Assembly: GCA_958430865.1 (NCBI GenBank)
Contig: CAUDNR010000835.1
Span: 1 to 49,794 of the forward strand
Length of the DNA: 49,794 nucleotides
Reading direction: 5' to 3'
Origin: Entrophospora sp. SA101
Lineage: Eukaryota; Glomeromycota; Glomeromycetes; Entrophosporales; Entrophosporaceae
The position numbers were made by a program, and so were the translations under genes. This document shows, piece by piece, positions 1 to 11,446 of this stretch. Positions within the stretch are counted from its first letter, which is position 1; each line of letters opens with the position of its first letter. The notes under the pieces were generated by a model. The model had not been told where the DNA came from. It saw only the letters and a program-made list of their open reading frames with translations, and ran no database searches.

Positions 1-206
1 TTTATCTTTTAAGGTTTGTAAAACAACAATGGTTTATTTATATGCGGTGAAACTTCAGTATATTATAGTATTTGATACGAAAATTAATTTTTACTTAATA
101 AGCAAGTGTGATTGGGTTAGTAAAATTTTTAGTTTTTGTCATGTCACTTTATTCAATTTTTTGTGATGATCTGCAGGTGTCCCTATACTTTTGTCCAGGT
201 AGTGTA
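1..206. mobile_element. Tc1/mariner-type element, right end only
   Basis: Positions 174-204 form an inverted-repeat-like terminus (reverse complement starts CACTACCTGGACAAAAGTAT) followed by TA at 205-206. Termini of this form flanked by the TA target are typical of Tc1-like transposons. The element runs off the left edge of the window, so the partner end and any transposase cannot be seen. The call rests on the terminal motif alone. Confidence 0.5.
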
Positions 207-639
207 TAAGAAAAAATTGTTCTTTATTACAAAAAAAAAATTTTTTTTGGTTGAGATTATTTCTTTTTAATAAGCAAATTTCGCTTTTTTGTTCAGCTGT
301 AATAAGGTTTCACTTTTTAGATGACAATGACTGTGACTTTGATTTTTTTTTTTAATACATAACCACCCAAACAACAAGACTTGTATTTGCACCTTTTAGA
401 ATTCCATAAAAATATTTAAATCACAATTTTAAACTGCAGGAATAATGTTTTATTATAATTTCTAAATCATGGAAACTAATCATATATTTTTATTACAATA
501 TATATTTTATTACAATTATAAAACATGAAAGTAATCATGCAATCTTTCGAGTTATTGACAATGTTTTTTATCACAACGATAGATTGTATGATTCTTTTAA
601 TCATACGATTTTTAACGCATTTTTATTGGTCATTTATCA

Positions 640-834
640 CGTGAATTCGTTGTAACGCGATTAGTAGCTATATCAAAAAATTTTACCAAAAATTCGTTGT
701 TCGTTGTAACAAGATTCTATTAATAAATTCGATGTAACAAAAGTTTTTTATTATTAAAAAAAAAATTTTTTTTCAAAATTCGTTGTAACAAAAATTCGTT
801 ATGACAAAATTCGTTATGACAAGGTTCAACTGTA
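640..834. mobile_element. pogo-like element end with repeated ATTCGTTGTAACA motif
   Basis: Six imperfect copies of an ATTCGTTGTAACA/ATTCGTTATGACA motif lie between about 645 and 815. The block ends in AAGGTTCAACTG at 821-832 followed by TA at 833-834. Read from the other strand the end is CAGTTGAACCTTGTCATAAC, which resembles pogo/Tigger termini. No matching left end was found upstream, so this is a solo end or a degraded MITE. Confidence 0.4.
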
Positions 835-2250
835 GATAGTTACTATTATTAGAAAAAATAAATTTTAAAATAGTTTTGGTTTTCAAAACTATTTTGACAA
901 ATCGAAACGAGTCTAGGATTAAAGCATAGTTTCAAAACCTATATTAAAAGTCAAACCTTGTGTCAAAGTCATTTAGTATCTAAATTAGTGTTGGTTAGTT
1001 AGTCATGGAAATTTAATTTCTTTGAAATATTTTTATTAGTTATTAACTATCAACAAGAATCCAGAGTGTTTATGGAGTTATTACATATTGATTGACAAAT
1101 AAAATAAAATACTGTACATTCTGAATAGTGAAGTAATAATTATTAGTATATTTAATCAGACAAATAATTCATGTACTGGCAAGTAAGTTTTTCAAGTCAA
1201 AACTTGACTTGTTGGAAATATTTATTTAAAAGTACATCGAATCTCGCTTATATATTTCTTTTCTAAATTAGAACAATCAAAATTACATATTCCCAACATT
1301 AAAATAATATATAATTATAGTTATATACAAATTTAGAAAAGAATGCAACGTGAGCTTTTGCTTTTTACCTATAACACAGTCACTATACGAGATTAAAGTT
1401 AAGTTGGGTTTGGATTACGTCTTCATCACAAAGAGCAAAAAAATGACATCATTCAGGCCAAGACAATAGTATATTTTATTAAATTCGAAACATATAAATA
1501 GGACAACCGCCTGCATTTTTTTTTTTTTGCTGTAACACCAATGTAGAGACATTTCTCTCGGGCCATTTCAGCGCACGGAACTCAACCTTCTACATTCAAC
1601 CACATGTCCCTGTCCTCTTCAAGCAAATCAAGATAAAATTCAAGTTTACGCTATTATTTATTGTTATAAAACGTTTCGTTCGGAGCATCAAAATTAACCA
1701 ATCATATTATTATTTATTCATTAAATAAATGATGCTTTTCTTAAAATAAATCAACGGTATGTTCATCACACTAACTGAATACTAAATGAAGAAATTCTCA
1801 GTAGCATATATGGTAACCAAAAACAATAATTAATTCAATTGGCTTTTCTTAAAATGTAAAAATTATTCTTACCAACAGTTTTTTTCGGCTGGAAAAATAT
1901 TTTATTATTATTAAACTTTTATCACGTGGGAAAAGGTAATTTAATCAAAAAATAAAATCGATAAAAAAAATTCCTTCCCAAAAAATCAAGCTTGAAAACA
2001 GACATTTTTTCCTGTTCATTGTCTGCATGCTTGCTTAAAGACTATTTAAAAAACAAACCATTTACCGTACGACACAATTTTTGCTAAGCACGATTAAAAT
2101 GACAATCGGCAAAAAACCTGCACGAAAATTACACACTTACGGATTTGGAAGGAGACAAATGTTCGATTACTTGTTGATTAATAAATAAATAATTTATGAT
2201 TAACTCTGTTTTGTGTTTTGGATCTAGTTTCATGTCTGTTTTTATTAACA
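835..2250. other. gene-free AT-rich stretch
   Basis: No reading frame, splice pattern or RNA gene that I can support. A less AT-rich patch at about 1545-1625 stands out by composition only. Confidence 0.5.
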
Positions 2251-2251
2251 T

Positions 2252-2468
2252 TCAACAAATTTTCTTGATAAAACCATTATGTTCACCACTTCTTCCTGTT
2301 GTTTCTGTTATTGCTACTAATGAATGGTGGAGGGGGAGGATAATATCAAATGTGTTTGTGGGGAGGAAGTCAGCAAAGAAGAATATAATACCAAAGGCAC
2401 CCCACAAGAAAGCCGATACAACTCTAGGATCAACTTTGAGTAGGAAATTTCCAAATCTCTATCTTTGG
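2252..2468 (-). other. possible short minus-strand exon encoding a hydrophobic segment
   Basis: On the minus strand an open frame runs from just after a TAG at about 2469 to a TGA at 2252-2254. It encodes a hydrophobic stretch containing FLWGAFGIIFFFADFLP followed by a polar tail. There is no ATG in the frame. A splice acceptor such as CTCAAAG could precede it, but no upstream exon could be found. The plus strand has an overlapping 91-codon ORF with a less protein-like composition. I do not recognise the protein; it may be the last exon of a small membrane protein or chance. Confidence 0.2.
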
Positions 2469-2759
2469 TAGTGATCTACATGATAAAAATTTGCGTGTTC
2501 TAAGATATTGATATAAATTTGTGCATAATTAATTTGAAATATCAACTCATGAAAGGGTTGAAGAGGAGCTGATTCTAAATCTATTTCAAGAAATGAAAGT
2601 TTTAATGAAGGTGAATTGGAGTATCCCGAAATTGGCAGAAGTTGCCCTTTGAACTGGATAAATAATTTGTTGTCATTATCAGTAAAAGGAACTATTGTTT
2701 GAACTGGGTAGATACTTTGCTGTTTGTTATTACTATTATTTACTATGGTTATTATAATA

Positions 2760-2960
2760 TCTCGTCTTTAATAGTTCAAATTATTTGTTTTATTTATTCA
2801 TTATGAATTTGAGTAATCAAACTACATTGAAATAAACAAATAAAATGAATAATTCAAATAAAATGAATAATCTGAATAGAACAAATAATTCAGATAGGAT
2901 GAATAATTCAAATGTAATGAATAATTCAAATAGCACAAATAATTTGAATGACAAATGTTT
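2760..2960. repeat. degenerate AT-rich tandem and inverted repeat
   Basis: About seven imperfect copies of a unit like AAATAAAATGAATAATTC occupy 2825-2955. The preceding 2775-2815 is roughly their reverse complement (TTATTTGTTTTATTTATTCA), so the block could fold back on itself. No gene is evident between 2475 and 3745. Confidence 0.45.
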
Positions 2961-3748
2961 GAAATGATTATTGATTGATAAATAGTACTAACTTATTTGT
3001 AACTTATCCTACTATATAATAAAGATAACATATTTTCAAAACTATTAAAATATTTGTTCAGAAAACATTTCATTTAAAAAGTAATCCTTTCAAAACCCAA
3101 ATGGAATTTGCAGAAAAATATTCCCAATACTTCAATTATATAAATCATTTTTAAAATGTCATAATATTCTTGCACCTGATAAAAAATGATGGTAATTTTT
3201 TTGATGATAATTTATTAATAATTTTTTGATATAGCTTGAAATGATCAATCAAATTGATGATGTCCAAAAAGAAACTTTATCAATTAAAGAACAAGAAAAA
3301 AAATTAATAATAGTATGTTAGAATTTATATAAATATCTGAAATAATGAACATTCAAAATAATTACGTGTATCCGAAATAATTACGAGTATTCGAATATGG
3401 AGTTATAATTACAGTTATTAACCCTACTTTTAACTCTAAAGATTAATTAATCAAAAAGCAGGAATTTCGACGTCAAATATATTATATACCCTTTTTCTAA
3501 AAACGCGCCCAATTTTTTATCGATAATATTTATTGATAATCTTAATGATAAATATTTCTTTGTGTTGTTGCAAATAATTTTGACCAGAAATTCTCTTTGT
3601 GATAGTTTATATAGTAATTGATAAAGATAAAATAATCAATGACAACACCAAGTTGTTCCGAACGAATATCATTATGGTAGTTTCATATCGTTCAACTTAA
3701 TTAATAAAATGTCGTTAAAAAAAAATAAAAAAATAAAAATAAAAATAA

Positions 3749-4444
3749 ATGAGTTTAAATTTTAAAAATAGTAAACATTATTTATAATATTTGTTATTAG
3801 CAATGTATTTCCAAACTCTAATACAATACATTATTCGGCTGTTAGTGTAGTGACGCATAATAAACTTTACATTCTTGGGGGGTATAAATCCAGAAGTAGA
3901 AGTATATGATTGATTCGTTTTTTTACGTGGATTTAACTAAAGATTTTGATATTACAAATGTAACATGAGTAGAAATTTACAAAGTACCTATAGACAGTGC
4001 TTGGTCTATAGATGCAGTTGGTGGATTGAACAAAGCAACAATATTTTTATTTGGTGGAATTATGGTAAATACAATTCCCAGAGATTATAATTTTATAAAT
4101 TTGCTTTATGCATATGATGTAAATACAAAAATTTGGAATGCTCCAAAAACAACTGGTGATGCACCCATTAATCGTAAAGAAAGTAGTATGGTGATGGATG
4201 ATAAAGGAAAATTGTATATTTTTGGTGGAGTAGCATCTGAAGTTACCGGATCTACTAGTAGTAAATATTTTAATGATATCCACACTTTGGATACAAAAGA
4301 CTTGATTTGACATAAAGTCATCACTAAAAATCTACAAAAACCAAGTACTGACCATACTTCAACCTTATTGCCTGATGGTTGATGCGAAGCAAGTGATGCT
4401 GCAAGCACAAATATTTATGAAGCTGAAATTTATAAAGTACACAT

Positions 4445-4475
<31 letters not shown>

Positions 4476-5412
4476 TATGGGGATTTTAATTATATAATTT
4501 CAGTTTTTTTTTTTTAATACGCATGTAATTATTTTATAGATAAAAATTTTTGATATAAAGACTTTTCAACTTGGTCGATTATGGTAAATATTTAATTAAT
4601 TAAAAATATGAAATTTATCAATTTTTACAGGAAAAAAGACAGATTGGTTTAAATTATTTTTATTTTTATTTTTACAACTGGATGGAAAATTTAGACAGCA
4701 GATGGTCCATCATATATCCAACCTCGTAAGTAGCCATTCAGCTGTACTTTGTAATCAATTTTTGAATTTTAAAAAAATAATTATACAAAAATTATTAAAA
4801 TTATGTATATACTATACTGTAAATGTAAATTTTGTATAGCAAAGGATGGAAGGATGATTGTTTATGGTGTTTAGTAGAGAACCAACACCACATCCTGAAA
4901 TTATTGTTCTTGATACGACCGCAAATCCTTTCCAATGGTCTGTGCTTCACTTCTAACATTGCATTCAGCCAATTTAATTGGAAATCAAATGACAATAAGT
5001 TTTGGTATTTTTTATTTTTAAAATTATTTTTATAAAATCAATTGATAATTAATTAATAAATTACATCTATATATAGGGAATATCACAAATAATGAGTCAA
5101 GTCAATATCAACTAGTGCAAACACTTATATACTGGATATTAAAGATTATAGCTGGAAAACAAGTTATTCAACATCTGACCGCCGCCGTCATCACCACCAC
5201 CATCCATCATCATCACAATTGTCATCATTATCATCATCAGATATCATCAACAACAACATCATCACTACAAAACATTATTCAAGTATCAATAATATAATAG
5301 TAGTTGCAATTTAGTTGGAATAACATTGGTTGTAATATCAACATTTGTAATTGGTAATTGTAAAATTATATCAAAGGAGAAGAATTCCAATTCCACTGGA
5401 GGAGGACCATAA
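3749..5412 (+). pseudogene. kelch membrane-protein pseudogene (full-length relic)
   Basis: This is a dead member of the kelch family that is intact at 26-42.7 kb. The start MSLNFKNSK matches those genes, but a frameshift follows within ten codons and several stops interrupt the rest. Only the middle is open (4026-4310, with LFGG, INRKESS and IFGG kelch motifs). Matches to the other exons follow in order: the HSAVL region near 4735, a DGRIIVYGG-like piece near 4850, the end of exon 4 near 4990, and a His/Ser-coding stalk plus remnants of the membrane segment at 5150-5400. A TTTA run at 4443-4475 occupies intron 1. No full protein can be produced. Confidence 0.85.
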
Positions 5413-6149
5413 TTACAATAAGATAATATTTTTTAAATAATAAATTTTTGTATTTTATATACATTGTATTAGGAATTATTTAATTATATGATTTGTATTA
5501 TTTAAGAATTATTTCGATTTATTGGTCATTATTTCTTTCATTTTATAAATACATCATTACTATTATTGTCAGATCACCGAAAAACAATCATAATAAAAAT
5601 ACTCAAGTTTTATATTTTATTCACAATTAACTTTAAAAGTCAATCCAAAATTTTTCGACAGATAATTGAACCTAATTGTTATGTTTAAACGCGTCTAGGC
5701 AGCATAAGAATGCCCTGAAATAGATAGATCTAAATTTTCGTAATTATTAGCTAAATAATGTTAATATTGGTAATTTAACAATATAAGCACTTATCAAGAC
5801 TGTTTATAATATCATGATCTAAAAAAATTACATTCTTTATTTTTTTTATTTACCAAAGGATATTTTGAGAAAATTTTTTATTATATATAAATTATAACTT
5901 GACAGTGGTTTCAAATATCATACTTTATTGAAAAACAGTTGACGGATTTAATAATTTAATATGTTAAAACCAACCAAAGTATCGGGATACTTATTCTTTC
6001 TAATTACCAAAAACGCGCATAATGAAATTACACATACGAAGCCTAGTTTTTGATAATATCTTTTAAATTTTCTCATCATAAAATGGTTTTTAAAAGGAAT
6101 ATTTATTTATCAAACTACATAAAGATATAAATGAAACAGTTCTGAAATC
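5413..6149. other. gene-free AT-rich stretch
   Basis: Nothing coding or structural that I can support. Confidence 0.5.
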
Positions 6150-6450
6150 AACGAGTGTTACAACCACCAATTATAGAGAAAGTGTTGTGCAGTTGTAAAT
6201 GACGATAAAGAAAAAAAAATTTTTTAGTGGAATAGCATTTTAATTGACCAAGGGTCTCTCTGCTTCACAATCATTTAATCTCTGAATGCAGCAGATCTGA
6301 AACATCTGTAATCAACACAACGTTTCTAATTTATGAACATGCATACATTACCTTATTATCTGATGTAGAATTATAGTTATTATTATAGGTGGAAGATAGG
6401 CAAATGATACTAAAGTTATAGGTATTTATGAATGTTTTGGACATGTGATT
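6150..6450 (+). pseudogene. degraded kelch gene fragment (middle of exon 1)
   Basis: Translated with frameshifts, this stretch aligns with residues about 145-225 of the intact kelch genes: it has counterparts to the INRRESS, DDKGK..IFGG, TLLPDGR and IIGGRE segments, separated by stops. It lacks the 5' and 3' parts. It is much more decayed than the copy at 3749 and is probably an independent relic. Confidence 0.55.
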
Positions 6451-6621
6451 TACAAAAAAACAAGCCATTTAAAAAATTTTTTATGTGGTGGAACGAAATT
6501 TTTTTATTAAAAAGAGAAACATACCTTATTTCTAATATGTAAGTTGATTAATACTTGCAATTCAGACTTTAAATACAAGGCAAAACTACTCTTACCTTTT
6601 CAAAACTTACAGTATCAGATG

Positions 6622-7051
6622 AGGACCTTGCAAACTTCATAGATAGGTTAGTAACAAAAATTCTTGTTTGTTATATGATTTGACCCGACCAAAATTAAGA
6701 ACTTGACCCTAAGGTTTGCAATAACATTAGAAAAAAGAACCCATAATATATACACTAAAATTAAAAATTTTGAAACGTCTAATGTAACAAAAATAACTTT
6801 ACCAATCAATTGATTTAACTGATAATAATTCACTAATTTTTATAATTTACTATAAAGAATAAGCACGTAAGAAAAAATTTTTGTTACACGATTTTGGGAA
6901 GTTGAATAATAATAGATTTGACATTTGTAAAATTTTTAATTTATAAATAATTTGACCTTATTAGAATCATTGACAAAAAATTTAATTTATTATTAAATAT
7001 GAATTTGACCCAGATGCAGCAGTAACTTATCTATGAAGTTTGCGAGGTCCT
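6622..7051. mobile_element. 430-bp MITE with ~35-bp inverted termini
   Basis: The left end (AGGACCTTGCAAACTTCATA, continuing AGATAGGTTAGTAAC) and the reverse complement of the right end (AGGACCTCGCAAACTTCATA, continuing AGATAAGTTACTGCTGC) are near-identical inverted repeats. The interior is AT-rich; its 61-codon minus-strand ORF has no recognisable domain. A related single end lies at 20933-20977. The target-site duplication is not clear, so no superfamily is assigned. Confidence 0.7.
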
Positions 7052-7118
7052 ATCATAAACAGAAAATCATTTGCAGAAAATAAAAATCACGTGATAAATT
7101 ATTTAAAAATAATTAAAC

Positions 7119-7545
7119 GATGGCAAAATTTTATTATAATTAAAATTGTTTATAAAAATAGTGTATTTTCTGACTCTAGTACTAGTATTGCTAATGCTTT
7201 ACAGCTGATAGCGTAAGCGGTAGATAATAAACTTTATATTCTTGTGTATAAACCAGTTCTAGGACTTATTTAATATCTCATTTAGATTTAGCCAACGATT
7301 TTAATATTAATAGGCTGATATAACACACTACAAACAGAATTCTTGTGGGAGTTTGTTGGATCAAACAAATTGATAAAATTTTATTTGGATATATTAATAT
7401 CTAATATAGTTCCACTACTGAAACATCCATCTGGTTACACTACATAATGAATGTATGTTTGGGATACCTCCAAGATCAATTGGTGTTGGTTGTTCTCCAC
7501 AGACCGTATAGAAAGTAGTCGTAGGAGAAATTCTTTGGGTGAAAA
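7119..7545 (+). pseudogene. degraded kelch gene fragment (5' part of exon 1)
   Basis: The stretch matches the start of the kelch genes with many lesions: a leader-like piece, then VFSDSS near 7170, VDNKLYIL near 7222, and decayed counterparts of the propeller up to about 7545 (a region like INRxESS near 7505). Stops and indels occur throughout. It lies downstream of the 6150 fragment although it represents an earlier part of the gene, so the two are separate relics or a rearranged one. Confidence 0.55.
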
Positions 7546-9181
7546 AAACAAAATTCTAATTAATTAGAACTAACTAGATAGATATGCATACACACACATA
7601 CACACAGTGTTATTTTTATTCGAAAAAAATATAAATAAAGCGAATTCTGTTCGTTATTAATCATTAAACATTGGTGCAAATGACACTCACAGCGCTAATA
7701 GAGGGGAATAAGTGTTATTACTAATTACGACAGACGAGCACAAACTATAATAGTAAGTAAGTTATTTGAGTGAGAGGAGAGTTCATGAAACAAATTTATG
7801 GGGTTTTTTTGAAGAGGTCAAGCCATTTGAACAAGTTATTGATAAATCTGTATCCTCCAATATCTTTTTGTCTCGAGTTTTCAACGTAATGATTAAAGTT
7901 TTGATTTAAAATTATGCTTCTTCCCTTTCAAAGTTTTCAAGACTTTTTTTTGCGCGCAATTATTCGATTTAAACTGTTTTTTTTTTTTTTAATACAAAAA
8001 AAATTATTTTTCGCTTATAAATAAAGATATTTTTCAATTGGCTAATGGAATTTCGGGTAAAGATCTCAATTAGAAGCTTTAATTATCAAGATAATTATTC
8101 AGAATTATAACAGTAAGTAGTGGGATAGTAAGTAGGAGGAAATATAAATGAATCTGCTATATAATAAATGTATTGGTGTTATATTATGTTTTATGATTAC
8201 AATCATTATCAAATCATTATCATCAACACGGGAAATTCCAGAATGAATGATTCATTATTAGCCGACTATAATTATGGAAACTTTATTATATTTTATAGAT
8301 CCAACAGACTCGATCAATAACCATTACTATTTAGCTCATTATCAATTCATTACTAATAATCATTCATTGACACGAAATAGGCTAATAAAATTTAGTGAGA
8401 ACCCAAAATTTAATATAAAACAAATGATGATGGTGTTCCGTATATAAAGCAAGGCTTGACAAGGAATTAAACTATTCCATGTGTGTGTAAAAACAAAAAA
8501 GCTCACAAACATTTCTTTGAATAATAAAAAGAATCTTTATAATACATTATCGTTAGTAATTATTAATGAACCTCTCGTCAATTTATTTTGTTCTGTGATG
8601 ATGATGATGCTACTGTTCCACTAATTAGAACGCGTTGATTTTCTCGCGCGATCCAATGATGCTTTTTCTCCAATAATATAGCACGTACGCGTAAAAATAT
8701 AGAATAAGATTGTTTCCAAAAAAAAAAAATATAAACAATAACAATAACAATAACAACAACATTAAAATAATTTTTTTTCCTCTAAAATTTGAAAATCATA
8801 CTTGTTTAGACAAGGAGTTAATCGGAATTGGTAAGGATTTACAAGTTTTTGAATTCCTCAAAGGTCAAATTTGGTAATGATAATAGTTTATGTGATGATG
8901 ATTGCATATTTATTTATTATTTGTTACAGTAAAATTAATATATAAATATAAAAATATTACTAGAAAATATTTTTTTTTTACACTTTTTACACAAAAATTT
9001 TCATCCATTAAAAATTCATAACAACTACATTTAGCTGGATAAAAATCATCAATAGATAGATAGTAAGTAATAAGCGATAATAATAACATTATTAATAAAC
9101 AACATATCGCACGGATTAAAATATATTTTTATTATTAAAGAAGAAAATAAATAAATTTATTTAAAACAAAAAAGAAAAAAA
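7546..9181. other. gene-free stretch upstream of histone H2A gene
   Basis: No coding frame seen. CCAAT pentamers occur at 8653-8657 and 8670-8674, in a locally CG-richer patch about 510 bp before the H2A start. They could belong to its promoter, but this is only positional. Confidence 0.35.
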
Positions 9182-9976
9182 ATGTCTACAGCAGAAAAAC
9201 CAGAAGCAAGAAGTTCTCGTGCAAGAACCTCAGATAATAATAGTGTTCCAGCTGGTTCAGATGAGCCTGTTGTTGCCACTGCATCTAGTACTGGTGGAAA
9301 AGCTAAGGTGGGCCGTTATTAATAATTATAATTTTATCATTTTTTTGAGAGAAAAAAAGGAAATAAATTTAATAAATTATTTTATTATTTCAAAAATAAT
9401 ATAATAAATAGAAAAGTACTAAAGGTTCCAAAGGTGTTTCAACTGGTACAACAAAAACTTCAAAAAGTCTTAAAGCAGGTATATTCATCATTTTACGTTT
9501 GCGTTTATTTATTTGGTTATATATATATATATATTTATAAAAATGATACATTCATTACTCACTCTCAAAATAATTATTTATCTTCAGGATTAACTTTTCC
9601 CGTTGGGCGTATAGGAAGACTTCTCAGAAAAGGTCGTTATGCAGATCGTGTTGGAGCAGGCGCACCAATTTATTTGGCTGCTGTCATAGAATATCTAACA
9701 GCCGAAGTCCTCGAATTGGCAGGTAATGCAGCACGTGATAACAAAAAACAAAGAATCATCCCACGGCATCTACAACTTGCTATACGAAATGACGAAGAAT
9801 TAAACATATTGTTGAGGCATGTCCATATTTCCGAAGGCGGTGTTTTACCCAACATTCACGTCGAATTACTTCCTAAAAAGAAAGGTGAAAAGACAACCAG
9901 TAAATCTGGAACAACAACCGCATCTCCAAAGAAACCTACCAAGGGCGCTAAAACTCCATCAAAATCAACTGCTTGA
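9182..9976 (+). CDS. histone H2A with long N-terminal extension (3 exons)
   Basis: Core nucleosome histone. Exons are 9182-9307, 9412-9478 and 9588-9976, all with GT-AG introns, giving 193 aa. The histone fold begins at residue 64 ([20 protein letters not shown]). H2A hallmarks follow: [52 protein letters not shown] and [16 protein letters not shown]. The acidic-patch residues (IEY, AEV, LEL, DEE) are present. The 63-residue Ser/Thr/Lys-rich N-tail is about 40 residues longer than usual and is encoded mostly by exons 1-2. The C-tail is Ser/Thr/Pro/Lys-rich and has no SQ(E/D) motif, so it lacks the usual fungal H2A.X-like phosphosite. Fold sequence (RKG, DNKK) favours canonical-type H2A over H2A.Z. 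AATAAA near 10256 may be the poly(A) signal. Convergent with the PB1 gene. Confidence 0.93.
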
Positions 9977-10302
9977 GAATTTTTTTTTAAAAAAATTCAA
10001 TATTCCTATATTCTTTTTTTACTTTTTTCTTTGAAATGTGGATTACTTTTTTAATTTTTTTTAATTTGTAAATTTCTCACTAAAAACACATTAATAATTA
10101 ATCATCTTTTTTTACTTTATAAAAGACAAATTTTATTAAATGAGAGTAGTGAGTGTGTGTACGTGTGATGAAGGAAGATAGAATAATTAATTAATTATTA
10201 ATTACATTGGAATTAGAAGAAAATTATTATTAATTTGAAGAGAAAAGGAAATTTAATAAATAAACTTTATTTGATTTAAATAATTATAATAGAATCGTTA
10301 TG

Positions 10303-10303
<1 letters not shown>

Positions 10304-10334
<31 letters not shown>
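10304..10334. repeat. (AT)n microsatellite
   Basis: About 15 uninterrupted AT dinucleotides between the convergent H2A and PB1 genes. Confidence 0.9.
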
Positions 10335-10338
<4 letters not shown>

Positions 10339-10435
10339 GTCATGTATATAATGAACTGCCAAATAAACATATCCTAGATAAATAATTAGGTTTTATTTCT
10401 AAAAGCGCAAAGAAAATAAATATTGATATTTTAAA

Positions 10436-11446
10436 TTAATAATAAGATTTTTTTTCACTTGAACTTTTAGAAGATTTTCTAACAGTTCTAACACCTTCAA
10501 TAACGTAACTTAAGTCGTATTCATTGAAATCCAATGTTGATATCCCTTGATTAGTTGATCCAACGTATTCAAGACAGCCAGGCAAAAAACGTATAGTTGC
10601 AATTACATTATGTGAAGGTGGAGTATCTGCAAGTTCTATTTTTTCAGAATGTGCAAGAGCTTTAAAAATTAAACAATTAGAAAAAATTAGTTACAAGCAC
10701 TATCAATTGGAACAAATTAATTATAACATCCATCTATCATTTCTATTATTGTTTATAGATAGATAATAAATACCTTTTACAATATCTGAATCATCAGTAA
10801 AAATATAAGTTCCCCAAGCTTTTGTACCGCTCTTTGATACGTATGAAGTAGTTAAATATTTTGATTCAATCAATACATCGACAATATCTCCAAGTTTACA
10901 TTTGGGAATTGATGGATATTTGAACGAATCATCAACAATCTATAATAAATAATAATAATAGCAGTAACGTGTAATACATAAATATTAGTAAACATTGATT
11001 TTGTTTTATCAAAAATATCAATCAAATATATATATGAATGTATATATAAATCAATGATTTGTATTTTTTTTTTTTTACCTTTGATTTAACAGATTTAACA
11101 ACAACATCAAATTTTGGTGATTCCTGACTTTTTAAAACAAGCAACAATTCATCTTCGTGGGTCACATAAATACGATCGTTTTCTTCATCAATATAATAGA
11201 TATCAATTCCTCTATCATAATTTATATTAAAACGTTCCCGTATCTATAATGTGTAATTGTTGTATAATGATAATATATTAATATATATGACACATATATA
11301 CGCTATCATTTTGTTATTGTTTTTATTCATACCTTGTATTCCAATTCTTCCAACTTTATGTTTTTATCGATAGAAATTTTACGAGTAACTGTCTCTATAT
11401 TATTAGTGTTACAACTAACCTTGATTGCGATGCTATCTTTGTCCAT
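10436..11446 (-). CDS. PB1-domain protein, function unknown (4 exons)
   Basis: Minus-strand exons 11333-11446, 11079-11243, 10774-10939 and 10436-10659 join in frame with GT-AG introns to give 222 aa. Residues about 5-90 look like a PB1 protein-interaction domain: a first strand with a basic residue (IAIKVSC), a helix (IKLEELEYKIRERF) and an acidic OPCA-type motif (YYIDEENDRIYVTHEDELLL). PB1 domains pair acidic and basic faces to build signalling complexes. The remaining ~130 residues contain a predicted beta-rich region (CKLGDIVDVLIESKY, NVIATIRFLPG) that I do not recognise and a basic Ser/Lys C-terminus (KSSKSSSEKK). No kinase, ZZ or UBA domain is present, unlike many PB1 proteins. Exon structure is certain enough; the function is not known. 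Confidence 0.78.

Noticed and set aside
5115..5297. His-rich peptide ORF resembling a metal-binding protein
   Set aside because: It is the shifted stalk of the dead kelch gene at 3749.
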